DNA of 64,000 bases from assembly GCA_920105625.2 (NCBI GenBank), contig OV050030.1, positions 322,386,531 to 322,450,530 of the forward strand. Direction: 5' to 3'. Positions 1-9,534 of this stretch are shown here, in pieces. Below the pieces are notes generated by a model. It saw only the letters and a program-made list of their open reading frames with translations. It was not told where the DNA came from and ran no database searches. This DNA is from Clusia tigrina. Lineage: Eukaryota; Arthropoda; Insecta; Diptera; Clusiidae. Position numbers and translations under genes: made by a program. Within the stretch, counting starts at the first letter, position 1. The number at the start of each line of letters is the position of its first letter.

Positions 1-395
1 TTTTTTAAACCAAAAGGTAACCGTTGAAATTGATAATGACCACAATTTGTCGAAAAAGCTGGGCGTGAATTTTTGTTCAATTCAATCTGATGGAAATAAC
101 TCGTCATATCTAGTGTAGAAACCCATTTCATTCTACCGAACTTGTCTACAACGTATTCCATGCTAGTGAGAGGAAATTTTTCATTCACTATTTTATCGTT
201 AAGTCGTCTAAAGTCTACAACTACTATCCATTTTCTTTTGTCTTCTGTACACTTCTTTGGTACAAGCAACAACGGTGCATTGTACGAACTGACCGAAAGT
301 TCAATTATGTCATCAGCAAGCAATTTGTTCACTTGCTGCTTAATAGTCAGTATGAGATTCTGGAATTCTGTAGTTATACCCTTTACCTTTGAAAA
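1..395 (-). pseudogene. gypsy-type LTR retrotransposon RT fragment
   Basis: On the minus strand one frame stays open from about 390 to the window edge and reads as the N-terminal half of a Ty3/gypsy reverse transcriptase. Recognisable blocks, in order, are a segment ending in DDIIELSVSSYNAPLLLVPKK, then KWIVVVDFRRLN, then STLDMTSYFHQIEL and a C-terminal YQFQRLPF. These correspond to the fingers and the first palm strand; the first catalytic Asp would be the D of TLDM. The YxDD box lies beyond the window. No LTR or gag is seen on the upstream side (396-540). It would copy element RNA into DNA in the cytoplasm if intact. No stop is visible in this stretch, but the element cannot be judged complete. 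Confidence 0.8.
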
Positions 396-1248
396 AGGTA
401 AAAAGGGTATACTAATTTTATGTTTTTGAGAGGTGTTGCAATTTCAAGAAGGAGGCGTGGTAGGTAAGGGCATATATATACAGATATGTTCAGAATCACT
501 TTCTAAGCAATTTTTATTTTGTCCGTCTGTGACCCCTTTTTCTACACCGGGGCTTAGTTACAATGATCCGACTTGGCCATGCTGACGGGCATGATCACAT
601 TCATAGTCCTACTATGTCCTGTGGGTTCAACCGTGTTAAACGGGCTGTCGGGGAGTACAATCTAAGAACTACCAACCTACCCTCACCCCATTCTCTCCCT
701 CTCTCCAATCCTAAATTTCCTTTTCACTCCAATCCAAATTTCAATCCAGTTTAGGGGCGTCTGCTACATAGTAAGTGGCCTCTCATCCCTTACCCTCAAA
801 TCCACGGGGCGTCTGTTCGTCTGTTCCATAGTGGGCGGCCCCTGGTCTGCGTCTGACTCCAGTGGGGCGGCAGTCATTCACACTTGGCCGATAAGTATAA
901 AATGCAAAAAATCAAGGTGACACCTACTCCAGGTTTATCTGCACGAGGTATCCAGCTAACTGGTAATCCTCTCGCCGATGCGTCGGCGGCTTGGGCATCG
1001 GATGTGTAGGCCCAAAGCTCACCATCCCAAATGACCGAGACTGACACTCAGGGTCTCGGAAGAATCAAATTACTGAGTGTAATTGGTGGCCCATTGACTA
1101 GGTCAAAGGAAAGCCTTCAGTTGGAGGAAAGGGGAGGCGATCTGGCATCGAACCAGTCGGAAGCAATAAATGCTAGCTCTGTGAAGAAGCTAGAGTTCCC
1201 CTAACTCCTACAGGAGACTGGTGCCGAGTACGTCAACGGACAAACCTG

Positions 1249-1659
1249 GTGGCGGTTATCGGTAAGAAGATGGAGGGTATTGGTGGTCCAGAGACAGGCG
1301 GCATACTGTCTGCAAGGCAGCGAAAAAGGAGACTACAGAGGGAGAGGAAAGCCGCAGCAACAGCTGGGGTATTTACTCGAATTCCGTCGACTTCGGCGCT
1401 TGTAACGGTAATGAGGAAGCGCGACAGAACAGAAGATAACTCGTCTGCCATGGTACAATCTTCTGGTGTCAATCGGGAGTCTGTGCAGGAAGATGTGAAT
1501 AGCAGAGGGGCAAAGAGGAGGAAGGTCGCAAGACCGGAATCTGATCTGCCCGAATGCTCGACACAGGTGCCTGTATGTCATCCTCCTCCTGTAAAGGAGG
1601 TGGCAGAAGGACTCTTAAACAAGTCGGATGATACTCGTCCGTCTACCTCTGGTGACTGA
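1249..1659 (+). pseudogene. ORF1-like 5' part of LOA element A
   Basis: An open frame of 136 codons starting at ATG 1249 encodes a basic, low-complexity protein rich in Arg/Lys near residues 22-35 (SARQRKRRLQRERKAAA) and again near residue 88 (AKRRKVARPE), the kind of nucleic-acid-binding N-terminus seen in LOA ORF1 proteins. No zinc knuckle is visible in this piece. In another frame the sequence reads on through 1715 and, after excision of the 1716-2644 insertion, continues to 2782 (VDNYLWNDKPKFEGM), so a frameshift near 1650 probably separates two parts of the original ORF1. Assignment rests on position upstream of the endonuclease and on composition rather than on a diagnostic motif. Confidence 0.5.
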
Positions 1660-1715
1660 TTCGCAGGAGCTATGACGGTAGAGATACGTACCGACAAACG
1701 GGACAGGTAGACTAT

Positions 1716-2644
1716 TGCTATGTTCCCACCTCCAAGCTCTACCGTGGTTAACTATTTTTTCATAGAGCGAAACTCCTGACTATCAATCGTTCCCACCGAA
1801 AAAAAGGTTTAACTATGGTTAAGTTTCCCACCAAAATCTTTCCTGTCGAAAAATTACAAGATACAGAATGTTGAATAAAATCGGAAAAATTTTATTTATT
1901 ATTAATCAATATTTAGTTTTGAGAGAAAATTTTATGAAAATTAAGCAGATCAATAAAATAAGTGTGGAATTGATGCGGAGGAAGACATTTTTATTAAATT
2001 AAATTGCGTATTTTCTGCGCATAACAGGAAGATGTGGCATTTTCTCCTCCCATAAATCTAAGAATAGTACTTCCTTTCCTTCGGTCCACACTTTTCTTTT
2101 TTTCTAATTGGAGTACCATAATTAGAATTTTTAATTTTGATTTATTTTTTAAACGTTCCGCAGAATGTAAATAATTTTAAAAATGTAAACGGATGAGCAG
2201 TGTTGGCACACCAAGAATTCCCTCACAAAAAAAATTAAGACAACCATTAAAAAGTGCAATAAGTTTGTGCAAATTACACTAAAGAACCTACAATTTTATT
2301 CTTTAATTATAATATTTTATTTATTTTGCATACATTTTATTAAAAGCGGTTTGAATATCAAAATCTTAAAATGTTAAAATTTCCAAATATAGTTTATTAA
2401 AAATTTATCGACCTGGCAACGACAAAAATGTAAACAAAAAAAAGCTCTCTCATCAAATAGTAAAAGAGCTTTCTTAACCACAAGTAAACTCGCTCTCAAC
2501 TTCGGGTTTAACTGTGGTGTATTTTCAGCTGAGAGCAGGAAAATCCATATAAAAAAATGGCATTACCATGGTTTACATACGGTTAACTCTCTAACTCGGT
2601 TAAACCCAAAAATGAGAGCAAACCCTGTTGGTGGGAACTTAGCA
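1716..2644. mobile_element. Non-autonomous TIR transposon, 929 bp, TSD TAT
   Basis: The left end reads TGCTATGTTCCCACC. The right end is its inverted copy with one mismatch (TGCTAAGTTCCCACC on the minus strand). The element is bounded on both sides by TAT (1713-1715 and 2645-2647). Excising it with one TAT rejoins the host LOA frame (VDYVDNY). GTTCCCACC-like motifs recur just inside the left end at 1789-1797 and 1823-1832, and GGTTTAAC/GTTAAC motifs recur near both ends (about 1747, 1806, 2506, 2581, 2600), forming subterminal repeats. The interior is AT-rich and has no transposase frame. The 3-bp duplication would suit PIF/Harbinger- or CACTA-like elements, but the terminal sequence does not match a family I can name. 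Confidence 0.75.
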
Positions 2645-2810
2645 TATGTCGACAACTACCTTTGGAATGACAAACCGAAGTTCGAGGGTATGCGTGTGGA
2701 GTGTGGCGTTATAAACGTGCAATGTTCCTCTATGTCTTCCCGAAAATGGCTGACCAAAGTAGGGGCTAAAATACCAAAATAATCATGTTATGACTGAAAT
2801 TATATTTATG

Positions 2811-2942
2811 CAAATTAACTTGCAACATAGCATATCGTCTACTGCTTTACTATGCAGTAGGCATGCGAAGATGCATACATGCATTAGGCATAATATAGTA
2901 ATCCAAGAACCATGGGTGTCTTATAAACGCTGGGAGGAATAA
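2811..2942 (+). pseudogene. LOA endonuclease N-terminus
   Basis: A 43-codon stretch reads QINLQHSISSTALLCSRHA followed by IVIQEPWV, the canonical opening of an APE-type endonuclease of LOA and related elements (Q-x-N-L-x-H...A...L, then IQEPW, where the Glu is a catalytic residue). A stop at 2940-2942 ends it. The downstream bases up to 3031 still look like degraded endonuclease sequence. The next recognisable endonuclease block lies beyond the BEL insertion at 10087. Confidence 0.7.
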
Positions 2943-3036
2943 AATTTTGGAATATCCTTCATTGCGAACGGAATGATAGGCCACGTACAAGTATTATCAT
3001 GCCACGGTTTTCAGGTGTCGTTGCAGCAAAAATAAT

Positions 3037-3661
3037 TGTATCAAATGCAACCATGCGTTTGAGTTTCGAATAGCAAAAATAGGTTTAGCGATTGATTTTA
3101 GGAGTTAGTTCGTTTCTGACGATGGAGCTGTGCGGTTGTGCCAATGGGGCAGTGCGTGAGAGCACAAGGAGCAGTGCGGTGCAATCTATGTGCAGGGGCT
3201 GAGCCAGGAGAGAGTGCAATCTATGTGCAGGGAGCTGAGCCAGGAGAGACTGCAAACTATGTGCAGGGAGCAGAGCCAGGAGAGAGTGCAATCTATGTGC
3301 AGGGAGCTGAGTCAAGAGAGCGGTGCAGAGCAGGAGCTTATACAGAGCCTATACACAAGAGCAAGTATGAGCGGTGCCACAGGTATTCCTAGAGCCAATT
3401 TATGTAGACATATATTCGCTGAATATATGTCTTTCTATATATTTATATACATGTATATCTGTATGTGCTAGTAATGTTTTGTATTGTGCGTCCAATTATA
3501 TTTTGTACACATGCATCGCATAATTCCCAGTAATCTGTTGCGCTCAGTTAAGTAGAAATAAAAAGTGGTTTTTTCATAAGCTTTTTCCACTTAAACAGAT
3601 TGGGTGTTATTTCCATCGAATTGCTGTAAGTATTGTGATAGCTTCATGTCGATTCGAAACA
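3037..3661 (+). repeat. 5' LTR of BEL/Pao element
   Basis: 625 bp, starting TGTATC and ending AAACA. Its last part (about 3360-3661) matches the 3' LTR closely, including the AAGCTTTTTCCACTTAAACAG block. The U3-like part differs: this copy holds an expanded minisatellite at 3178-3325 that the 3' LTR lacks. TATA-rich sequence (about 3410-3460) and AATAAA-like sequence near 3555 are shared features that could serve transcription start and polyadenylation. Confidence 0.9.
3178..3325 (+). repeat. 36-bp minisatellite inside the 5' LTR
   Basis: About four tandem copies of a unit of roughly 36 bp containing GTGCAATCTATGTGCAGGG followed by AGCTGAGCCAGGAGAGA. Copies differ by single bases (for example ACTGCAAACTATG in the third). 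The 3' LTR has only a single related GTGCAA-type segment, so this is a copy-number difference between two LTRs that were identical at insertion. Confidence 0.8.
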
Positions 3662-3662
3662 T

Positions 3663-3678
3663 TGGTCCTTCGAACCGG
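3663..3678 (+). promoter_or_regulatory. Primer binding site, tRNA-Tyr
   Basis: TGGTCCTTCGAACCGG lies one base after the end of the 5' LTR. Its complement CCGGTTCGAAGGACCA equals the 3' end of a eukaryotic tRNA-Tyr including CCA: the acceptor strand TCGAAGG pairs with the tRNA-Tyr 5' CCTTCGA. This is where minus-strand DNA synthesis would be primed. Confidence 0.75.
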
Positions 3679-4327
3679 TTCGTACTAGTGATCTATACAA
3701 TACAGCATCGATGGTGCGATGCATGTATGTATGTTTGTAGTATTAAGCAGGTATATACTCGTACATGGATTAAGTGCAAAACTTAATTTCGCCTTTATTT
3801 TAAGCGTTCCTATGAAATCACGCCAGACTATGTAAACGCAGATCGCATATGCGTATGTATTTGCGATTGTGTACTGGGAGGGTAGGTAATATATATTTAT
3901 TTCCTTTAAATTCCTTTGTTCCGTTGTGCCTGCGGGAAGAAAAAAGAGAGCAAGTGCAACGCGCTAGAGGAGCATCAATTGCTGAATGCGCAATACGCAT
4001 TCGGAACATACATATAATATGTATGTGAGCAGAGCGAAGAGCGAACAGAGGAAACAGAACGGAGTGCGAAGGATAGCATCAATTATGAGATGCTCAAAAT
4101 TTTCATTTTCAGTTGTTATTTGACTATAAGTGAAAGTAGCAGCAAAAACAAGTTTATACAATATAAAATATAAAAACCAAAAAATTAAGGTAAGATACAG
4201 TCCACGGAGGTACAGGAGCAGATCCAACACTGCAATGCTTAAAAATAATAAACCAAGGGCGTATGTGCTCAAAGCACTGGGCTTCAAGAAAGCTAAAATA
4301 ATTTAGGGGTGGGTACAATATTCGCAG

Positions 4328-4440
4328 GCAAGCACTAGGCGACGCAGCCATAGAGATGCGCAGTATGCTGCGCTATGGCTGCCGCCTTGCTGGCGGCCGA
4401 CAGTGAGGCGGCATGTCTGCGTTGGCGCGTGCTTGGTGCT
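4328..4440 (+). other. Highly structured segment in the BEL leader RNA
   Basis: Nested inverted repeats are directly visible. GCAGCCATAG (4344-4353) pairs with CTATGGCTGC (4373-4382). Inside it GCGCAG (4358-4363) pairs with CTGCGC (4368-4373) around a TATG loop. GCCGCC (4381-4386) pairs with GGCGGC (4392-4397) around TTGCT. A looser outer stem joins AAGCAC near 4330 to GTGCTT near 4430. This GC-rich block stands out in an AT-rich leader. Packaging, dimerisation or translation control are possible roles by analogy with retroelement leaders; none is shown by the sequence. Confidence 0.6.
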
Positions 4441-4454
4441 GAGTATTATGTGCA

Positions 4455-4970
4455 AATGATCGAATAAACCAGTGCGACTCAAAATTTAATATGAGCGAGT
4501 GAAAAATTATGTGCATTTGAACCAGTGCGGTTATTCGACTCAAAATTTAATATGAGCGAGTGAAAAATTATGTGCAAATGAGCGAATGAACCAGTGCGGT
4601 TATTCGTCTCAAAATATAATATGAGCGAGTGAAAAATTATGTGCAAATGACCGAATGAACCAGTGCGGTTATTCGTCTCAAAATTTAAATATGAGCGTGC
4701 GAAAATTATGTGCAAATGAGCGAATGAACCAGTGAGGTTATTCGTCTCAAAATTTAAATATGAGCGAGCGAAAATTATGTGCAAATGTGCGAATAAACCA
4801 ATGCGGCTATTCGTCTCACAATTTAAATATGAGCGAGCGAAAATTCTGTGCAAATGAGCGAATAATCTAATGCGGTTATTCGACTCAAATTTAAAAATTG
4901 AGCGAGCATAGGTGCTAGAATTCCGTGCTAGTGAGCGAATAAACCAATGCGGTTATTCGACTCAAAGTGC
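4455..4970 (+). repeat. ~70-bp tandem array in the BEL leader
   Basis: Seven or so copies of a 69-75-bp unit, each with AAAATTATGTGCAAATG, then GCGAATGAACCAGTGCGG, then TTATTCGTCTCAAAATTTAA. Every unit contains an imperfect dyad, CGAATnAACC around a short centre with CGGTTATTCG. The array lies between the structured segment and gag, in the untranslated leader. The Drosophila gypsy element carries repeated Su(Hw) insulator sites at the comparable place. Whether this array binds a protein is unknown and the motif is not the Su(Hw) site as I know it. The 124-codon frame on the opposite strand is just a translation of the repeats. Confidence 0.85.
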
Positions 4971-5112
4971 ATAGATAATAAGTAAAGTTATATAGAGCAA
5001 ATATGCAGTGTTGGCAGTCTGGGCGAGGGCTAGGAGGAAATAGTCATTTCCTCGCAAGACATTAATTGAATTTTTTTTTCTTTCTTCCATTCCTTTCTCG
5101 AGCAGCAAGAAA

Positions 5113-6411
5113 ATGAGTTACGGAAAGCATCAGTCGGCCTACAATGGCATCAAGAGGGCAGCAGAGCATGCGAAGACAAGCGAGTTCTCGCATTTGGGGC
5201 TTGAGGAAGCCAAGGTGCGGCTGACTCGTTTAGAGCAACAGTGGGAGCGCTTCAATGCCCTCCATGACGAGATAGCATCTCGGACCAAGCGCGATGAGAG
5301 TGCTGATTTGGAGAGATCAATGGAGCGGGCGGAGCGACGGTACTTCGGAGCGAGTGGTGCCCTGAACGCCAAGATCGAGCAATTGTGCCCAGAAAGGTGC
5401 GTTGAGCAAGGCGCAAAGGAGCCAATTTCGGTGCAGGTGACAATGCCGTTCCAGCAGCACGACCTCCAAAATACTTGGGGAGAATTTGATGGAAGCATCA
5501 CCAAATGGCATGGTTTTCGCGACAGATTTGTCGCTGCAGTGCACAGCAACGAGCAGATAGCGCCATCGTACAAGTTCTCGTACTTGAGAAAGTTGCTCAC
5601 CTATAAAGCAGCGCGCACTTTGGGTGAGTGGGAGCTGACCGACAACAGTTACCATGAGGCATGGGAGCGGCTCAAGCAAATTTATGACCGGAAGTATGCG
5701 GTATGCCGAGAGTACTTGCGGATATTTATTAAGTTGCCAGTGCTAGAGGGACCACCCACTGCGGAGAGCCTACAGCGTATGGCGAATGTGACCCATGAAT
5801 CCATGCGCCAACTAAAGGCACAGGGGGTACCAGTGGAACATTGGGACATGTTCGTTGTGCATATGCTCCACGAGCGACTGGAAAGCGACACAGCCAAGCA
5901 ATGGGAGCTACAGAGGAGCTCTGACTCTCCAAAGGTGAATGAGATGTTGGCTTTCCTGGAGAAGCAGGCTGCTCTACCAGCACGGGAAGTCAAGCGAGCG
6001 CATCAATTGGAGCACGGGCGCGATCGAGCAACGGGCGCAGTACCCAAGAGCGGGGAGAGAATGGGCCACGGTGTGAGTGCAACAGGAGCAGCACCGATAC
6101 GAGCAAGCCAAGGCAAGCTGTGCGAGATATGCAGCGCAGATCACGCATTGTTTCGATGCCCAGACTTCCTGTCACTCAATTTGAGAGCTAGGCAAGAGCA
6201 AGTTGGCAAACGCAACCTGTGCCACAACTGCCTGAAGAAGGGGCATAAGGCGTCGGAGTGCTTTGCGGGGCCATGTTTGCGGTGCCCAGGGGCGCAGAAG
6301 CACAATAGCGTGCTATGTGCAAAAAAAGAGCCACAGCAGCAGGTGTTGGTGGCACAGCAGCCAAAGCGGGAAGCCGCCGGGACAACAATGCCGAAGGTCA
6401 AAAGCGATTGA
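5113..6411 (+). CDS. gag: BEL/Pao Gag, intact 432 codons
   Basis: Uninterrupted frame from ATG 5113, preceded by AAGAAA. The N-terminal 90 residues are predicted helical and charged (a matrix-like coiled region around 30-85). Residues about 110-290 resemble the DUF1759 Gag core of Pao elements (KWHGFRDRF, SYLRKLL, YHEAWERLKQIYDRKY). Three Cys/His knuckles follow: CEICSADHALFRC (about 335), CHNCLKKGHKASEC (about 368) and CLRCPGAQKHNSVLC (about 388). Such a protein packages element RNA into virus-like particles in the cytoplasm. It is the only full-length TE protein in the window. Pol begins about 190 bp downstream in a region with stops, so no fused Gag-Pol could be made from this copy. Confidence 0.9.
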   Translation: MSYGKHQSAYNGIKRAAEHAKTSEFSHLGLEEAKVRLTRLEQQWERFNALHDEIASRTKRDESADLERSMERAERRYFGASGALNAKIEQLCPERCVEQGAKEPISVQVTMPFQQHDLQNTWGEFDGSITKWHGFRDRFVAAVHSNEQIAPSYKFSYLRKLLTYKAARTLGEWELTDNSYHEAWERLKQIYDRKYAVCREYLRIFIKLPVLEGPPTAESLQRMANVTHESMRQLKAQGVPVEHWDMFVVHMLHERLESDTAKQWELQRSSDSPKVNEMLAFLEKQAALPAREVKRAHQLEHGRDRATGAVPKSGERMGHGVSATGAAPIRASQGKLCEICSADHALFRCPDFLSLNLRARQEQVGKRNLCHNCLKKGHKASECFAGPCLRCPGAQKHNSVLCAKKEPQQQVLVAQQPKREAAGTTMPKVKSD

Positions 6412-6582
6412 CGGCACAGCAACCTTGCAAACCTCGCAAGGGTAACAGAGCCTGGGCGAAGTGATAGATTTAAGAGCCTAAAATTTCTAAAACATAATAG
6501 AGCATTAAAGAAAGAGCGAGATATTCCTAATTGTGCAACTTACTATAAGTCTTTTCATTGTAATTTAGAGATGTAAGAGGCC

Positions 6583-7920
6583 TTGTTACCAACAGTTATG
6601 GTGCGTGTCGAGATTGCAGGAATGCTATATGGGCCAGTGCGAGCACTTATGGACACTGGAGCGCAGCCAAATTTAATGAGTGCCGAATTCCGGCGAAAGT
6701 ACCAGTTGCCAATACGATCACAGAGCAGCAAAATGATAGGAATAGAAGGTAAATCATTTGACATAAAGCACTGTTTGAGTGCCAAGGTGTTTTCTTGTTA
6801 CCCTATGAAGAGCGAGAATGATTATTTAGAGACTGAGTTTTGGGTGCTGCCAAAAGAATGTAACTGGTGCCCAGTTTTGCCAGCAACAAATTTAGTGGAG
6901 ATACCAATGCATTTTAAGAATGAGGGTTTATGGGCGGATCCTGAGTTTTGGAAGGCGAGACCAGTCGAGCTACTGTTAGGAGCAAATATGGTGGCTAGAG
7001 CCATTACGGCGATAATGCCAAATGAGGTGCAAGGCATTGCCATCTATGAGAGCATGTTTCGGCAAGTCATTTTCGGGGCACAACCCTGTGAGAGAGATAG
7101 AGGGGCCGATGCTATATTTGCTTCGATAGAATGTATCGATAACAAAAGGTTAGACGAGTTACTTCAGCGCCTGTGGCAGATAGATCAGGTGGTGACGATA
7201 ACTCGCTGGATACCAGATGAGGAGCAGGAAGTGGAGCAAAATTTTATGGAGACTTATACTAGAGATGAAACAGGGCGTTTTATTGTGACAATTCCAGTGA
7301 AAGAGACGGTGCAATGTGTAGGCACTTCAAGAGCAATAGCATTGTGCAAGTTTATGTACTTGGAGCGGAAATTAGAGAAAGTCTCAGAGCTGAGAAAACA
7401 ATACGCAGAATTCATGAGAGAGTATGAGAGATTAGGGCATATGCAGTGCGCTACACAACCACCAAGAGTGGACGAGCCAGTTTATTATATCCCACATCAC
7501 TGTGTCACCAAAAAATTTCGGATGGTTTTTGATGCTAGCTGCCCAACGAATCGTGGCATCGCTCTGAATTAAGTGCAATCTTTAGGCGAGAAGTTACAAA
7601 AGGATCTTTACGAAACTGTCATGAGACTTAGGCGTCATAAGAATGCGATATGTGCCGACATCAAGAAGATGTTCCGACAGGTGTGTGTTGCCGAAAGGCA
7701 ATGGAATTTGCAAATAATCTTTTGCCGAGAGCATAGTGGTGAGCCATTACGAGAATACTGGTTAACGGTTGTAACGTATGGAATGACTTCCTCCGCTTAT
7801 AATGCTGTTCGAGCTTTAATACAATGTGCTAGGAAGGCGAAAGGTGAATACCCAAGAGCAGGAGATACAATAGAGAACGACTTCTATATGGATGATTGTG
7901 CGACAGGTGCCCGATCCTAG
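6583..7920 (+). pseudogene. BEL/Pao Pol: protease and RT, in-frame stop
   Basis: The frame (first ATG 6598) opens with an aspartic protease carrying the active-site box ALMDTGAQPNLM at about residue 20-32 (DUF1758-like). A linker leads to the Pao RT start (YYIPHHCVTKKFRMVFDAS, about residue 300). A TAA at 7570-7572 breaks it inside GIALN/VQSL, after which the same frame continues: ADIKKMFRQV, then LTVVTYGMTSSAYNA and the catalytic FYMDD box near 7890. It stops at 7918-7920, one frameshift before the thumb. This would process Gag-Pol and reverse-transcribe the RNA. The single stop and frameshift suggest relatively recent inactivation. Confidence 0.88.
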
Positions 7921-9022
7921 CGAGAAGCGATATCTCGCGAAGGAGATAGACTCTGTCTTAAGAGGCGGTGGTTTCGAGCTGTGCAAATGGAAGTCAAACT
8001 CAAAGAGACTACTTAGAGCAATGAGAGCGGAGAGGAAAAAAGAGATATTATTCCCAAGAGAAGAAGAGACGTCAGTGCTAGGTCTGAAATGGCTCGTAGA
8101 GGAAGACAAATTCACTTTTGTGGTGAAGACTCCTGGATTCGTCGGTGAGATGACTAAAAGAAAGATAGTCAGTTGTGTGGCACAACTATACGATCCTGAC
8201 GGGTTTATAACTCCAGTCACTATCAAGGGGAAAATTATTATACAATATTTATGGAGATTGAGCTTAGACAGGGATACAATAGTACCATAAGAGATACTGA
8301 AAAGATGGGAAGACTCTTGGGAAGAGATAGGGCATTTAGAGCAATTTAAAATTAGCAGGTGGATTGGTACTACAACAGATGCTAAGGTCCAGATTCATTG
8401 ATTTGCGGACGCATCGTTGAGCGCGTATGGTGCAGTAATTTATGTGCGAATTGATTATGGCAACCAGCAAGTAGAGACAAATTTACTGACGTCTAAGGCG
8501 CGCGTAGGTCCTTTGAAGACGATTACAGTACCAAAGCTTGAACTGTTAGCAACCAAATTACTGGCACAGCTGCTATGCATCGTGCGCAAAGAAATGGAGT
8601 GGACAAATTGTGAGTACAGCTTGTGGACAGATTCACAGGTTGTTCTGAACTGGATCAGAAAACTACCATGTGAGCGGAAGATGTATGAAGTAAATATAAT
8701 TTCAGAGATACAGACTCACACAGAGATTGGGCGTTGGCGCTATGTAAACACAAAACAAAATCCAGTAGATTTAACTAGAGGCTTAACAGCGAGAGAGCTA
8801 GTTTGTAATAAACTCTGGTTATATGGACCGGAGTGGTTATATAAATCAGAAATCAACATATTGAGCTACATCATCAGGTTTGTGCGAAGAGCAAGGCAGA
8901 GAAAGAGGAGGCGCAGAACTCGGCACAACAACCGAGTAGTGCAAGCGCCAACAGTGGAAGAGAAATGTGAAGCAACGGAATTCCTGCTGAAGCTGGCGCA
9001 GCAGAGCGATTTCAGACAATAG
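7892..9022 (+). pseudogene. BEL/Pao Pol: RT thumb and RNase H
   Basis: After a frameshift around 7900-7920 the sequence resumes as the RT connection (GFELCKWKSNSKRLL, then SVLGLKWLVEEDKFTF and SCVAQLYDPDGFITPV). Stops fall at 8288-8290 and 8399-8401. The RNase H part (8402-9022) has FADASLSAYGAVIYVR at its start, PKLELLATKLLAQLL and SLWTDSQVVLNWI, matching the Pao RNase H with its catalytic D, E and D positions present. A basic tail (RRARQRKRRRRTRHN, near 8890-8930) follows. It would remove the RNA strand of the hybrid. Frame breaks make it non-functional. Confidence 0.85.
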
Positions 9023-9106
9023 ATAGACAAACCAAGAGAGATTGGGCAGGTGCAAGAAGGGAGCCAAATTAGTGCATTGAATCCAATAATGGACAGCTAG
9101 GGTCTT

Positions 9107-9373
9107 TTGAGAGGGGGCGGACGATTGGGGAGATCAGAAGAAGCCTATAAGATGATGCATCCGGTGATACTGAAGGATGGTTCTCGAACAGCATGGCTGA
9201 TAATGGACCACGCTCATCGTACGACTAGGCATGGTGCTGTGCAAATGATGATGCAATTCATCAGACAAAAGTTTTGGATTCCAAAACTATGGAGCCAATT
9301 AAGAGCTTTTCTCCACAAGTGCGTGGTGTGCGTACGCTATAATGACAGAATGGGCTTCGGGCAGAATTTGTGA
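9107..9373 (+). pseudogene. BEL/Pao integrase zinc-binding domain
   Basis: An 88-codon frame contains HAHRTTRHGAVQ and FLHKCVVCVRYN, the H-x-n-H...C-x2-C arrangement of the N-terminal integrase domain, with KFWIPKLWSQLRAF between. The catalytic DDE core is absent: a stop follows at 9371-9373 and the next about 160 bp to the 3' LTR hold only a short basic tail-like sequence (FRRYVCVQLRRANRG), so the core has been deleted. A purine-rich TTTAGCGGGGAC immediately before the 3' LTR is the likely polypurine tract. Confidence 0.8.
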
Positions 9374-9534
9374 GCTAATAAGGAGCCGAAATGGGCTAAT
9401 ACGTTCAGGTGCAGACGGCCACAAACCGTCTGACAAGGCCTGTTCAGAAGATATGTATGCGTCCAATTGCGCCGAGCGAATAGAGGGCGGCTCTATGAAA
9501 GCAAAGCCAGGAGGTCCTTCTCTTTAGCGGGGAC

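Noticed and set aside
563..754. Short plus-strand frame at 563 as a host gene
   Set aside because: No recognisable domain; it lies in the leader-like region upstream of LOA ORF1 and ends at once.
4479..4853. 124-codon minus-strand frame with repeated ARSYLNFETNN units
   Set aside because: It is the opposite-strand reading of the 70-bp tandem array in the BEL leader; the array explains the periodic protein.
4446..4970. CRISPR-like repeat-spacer array
   Set aside because: The units are contiguous tandem repeats without unique spacers, in an insect retrotransposon leader.
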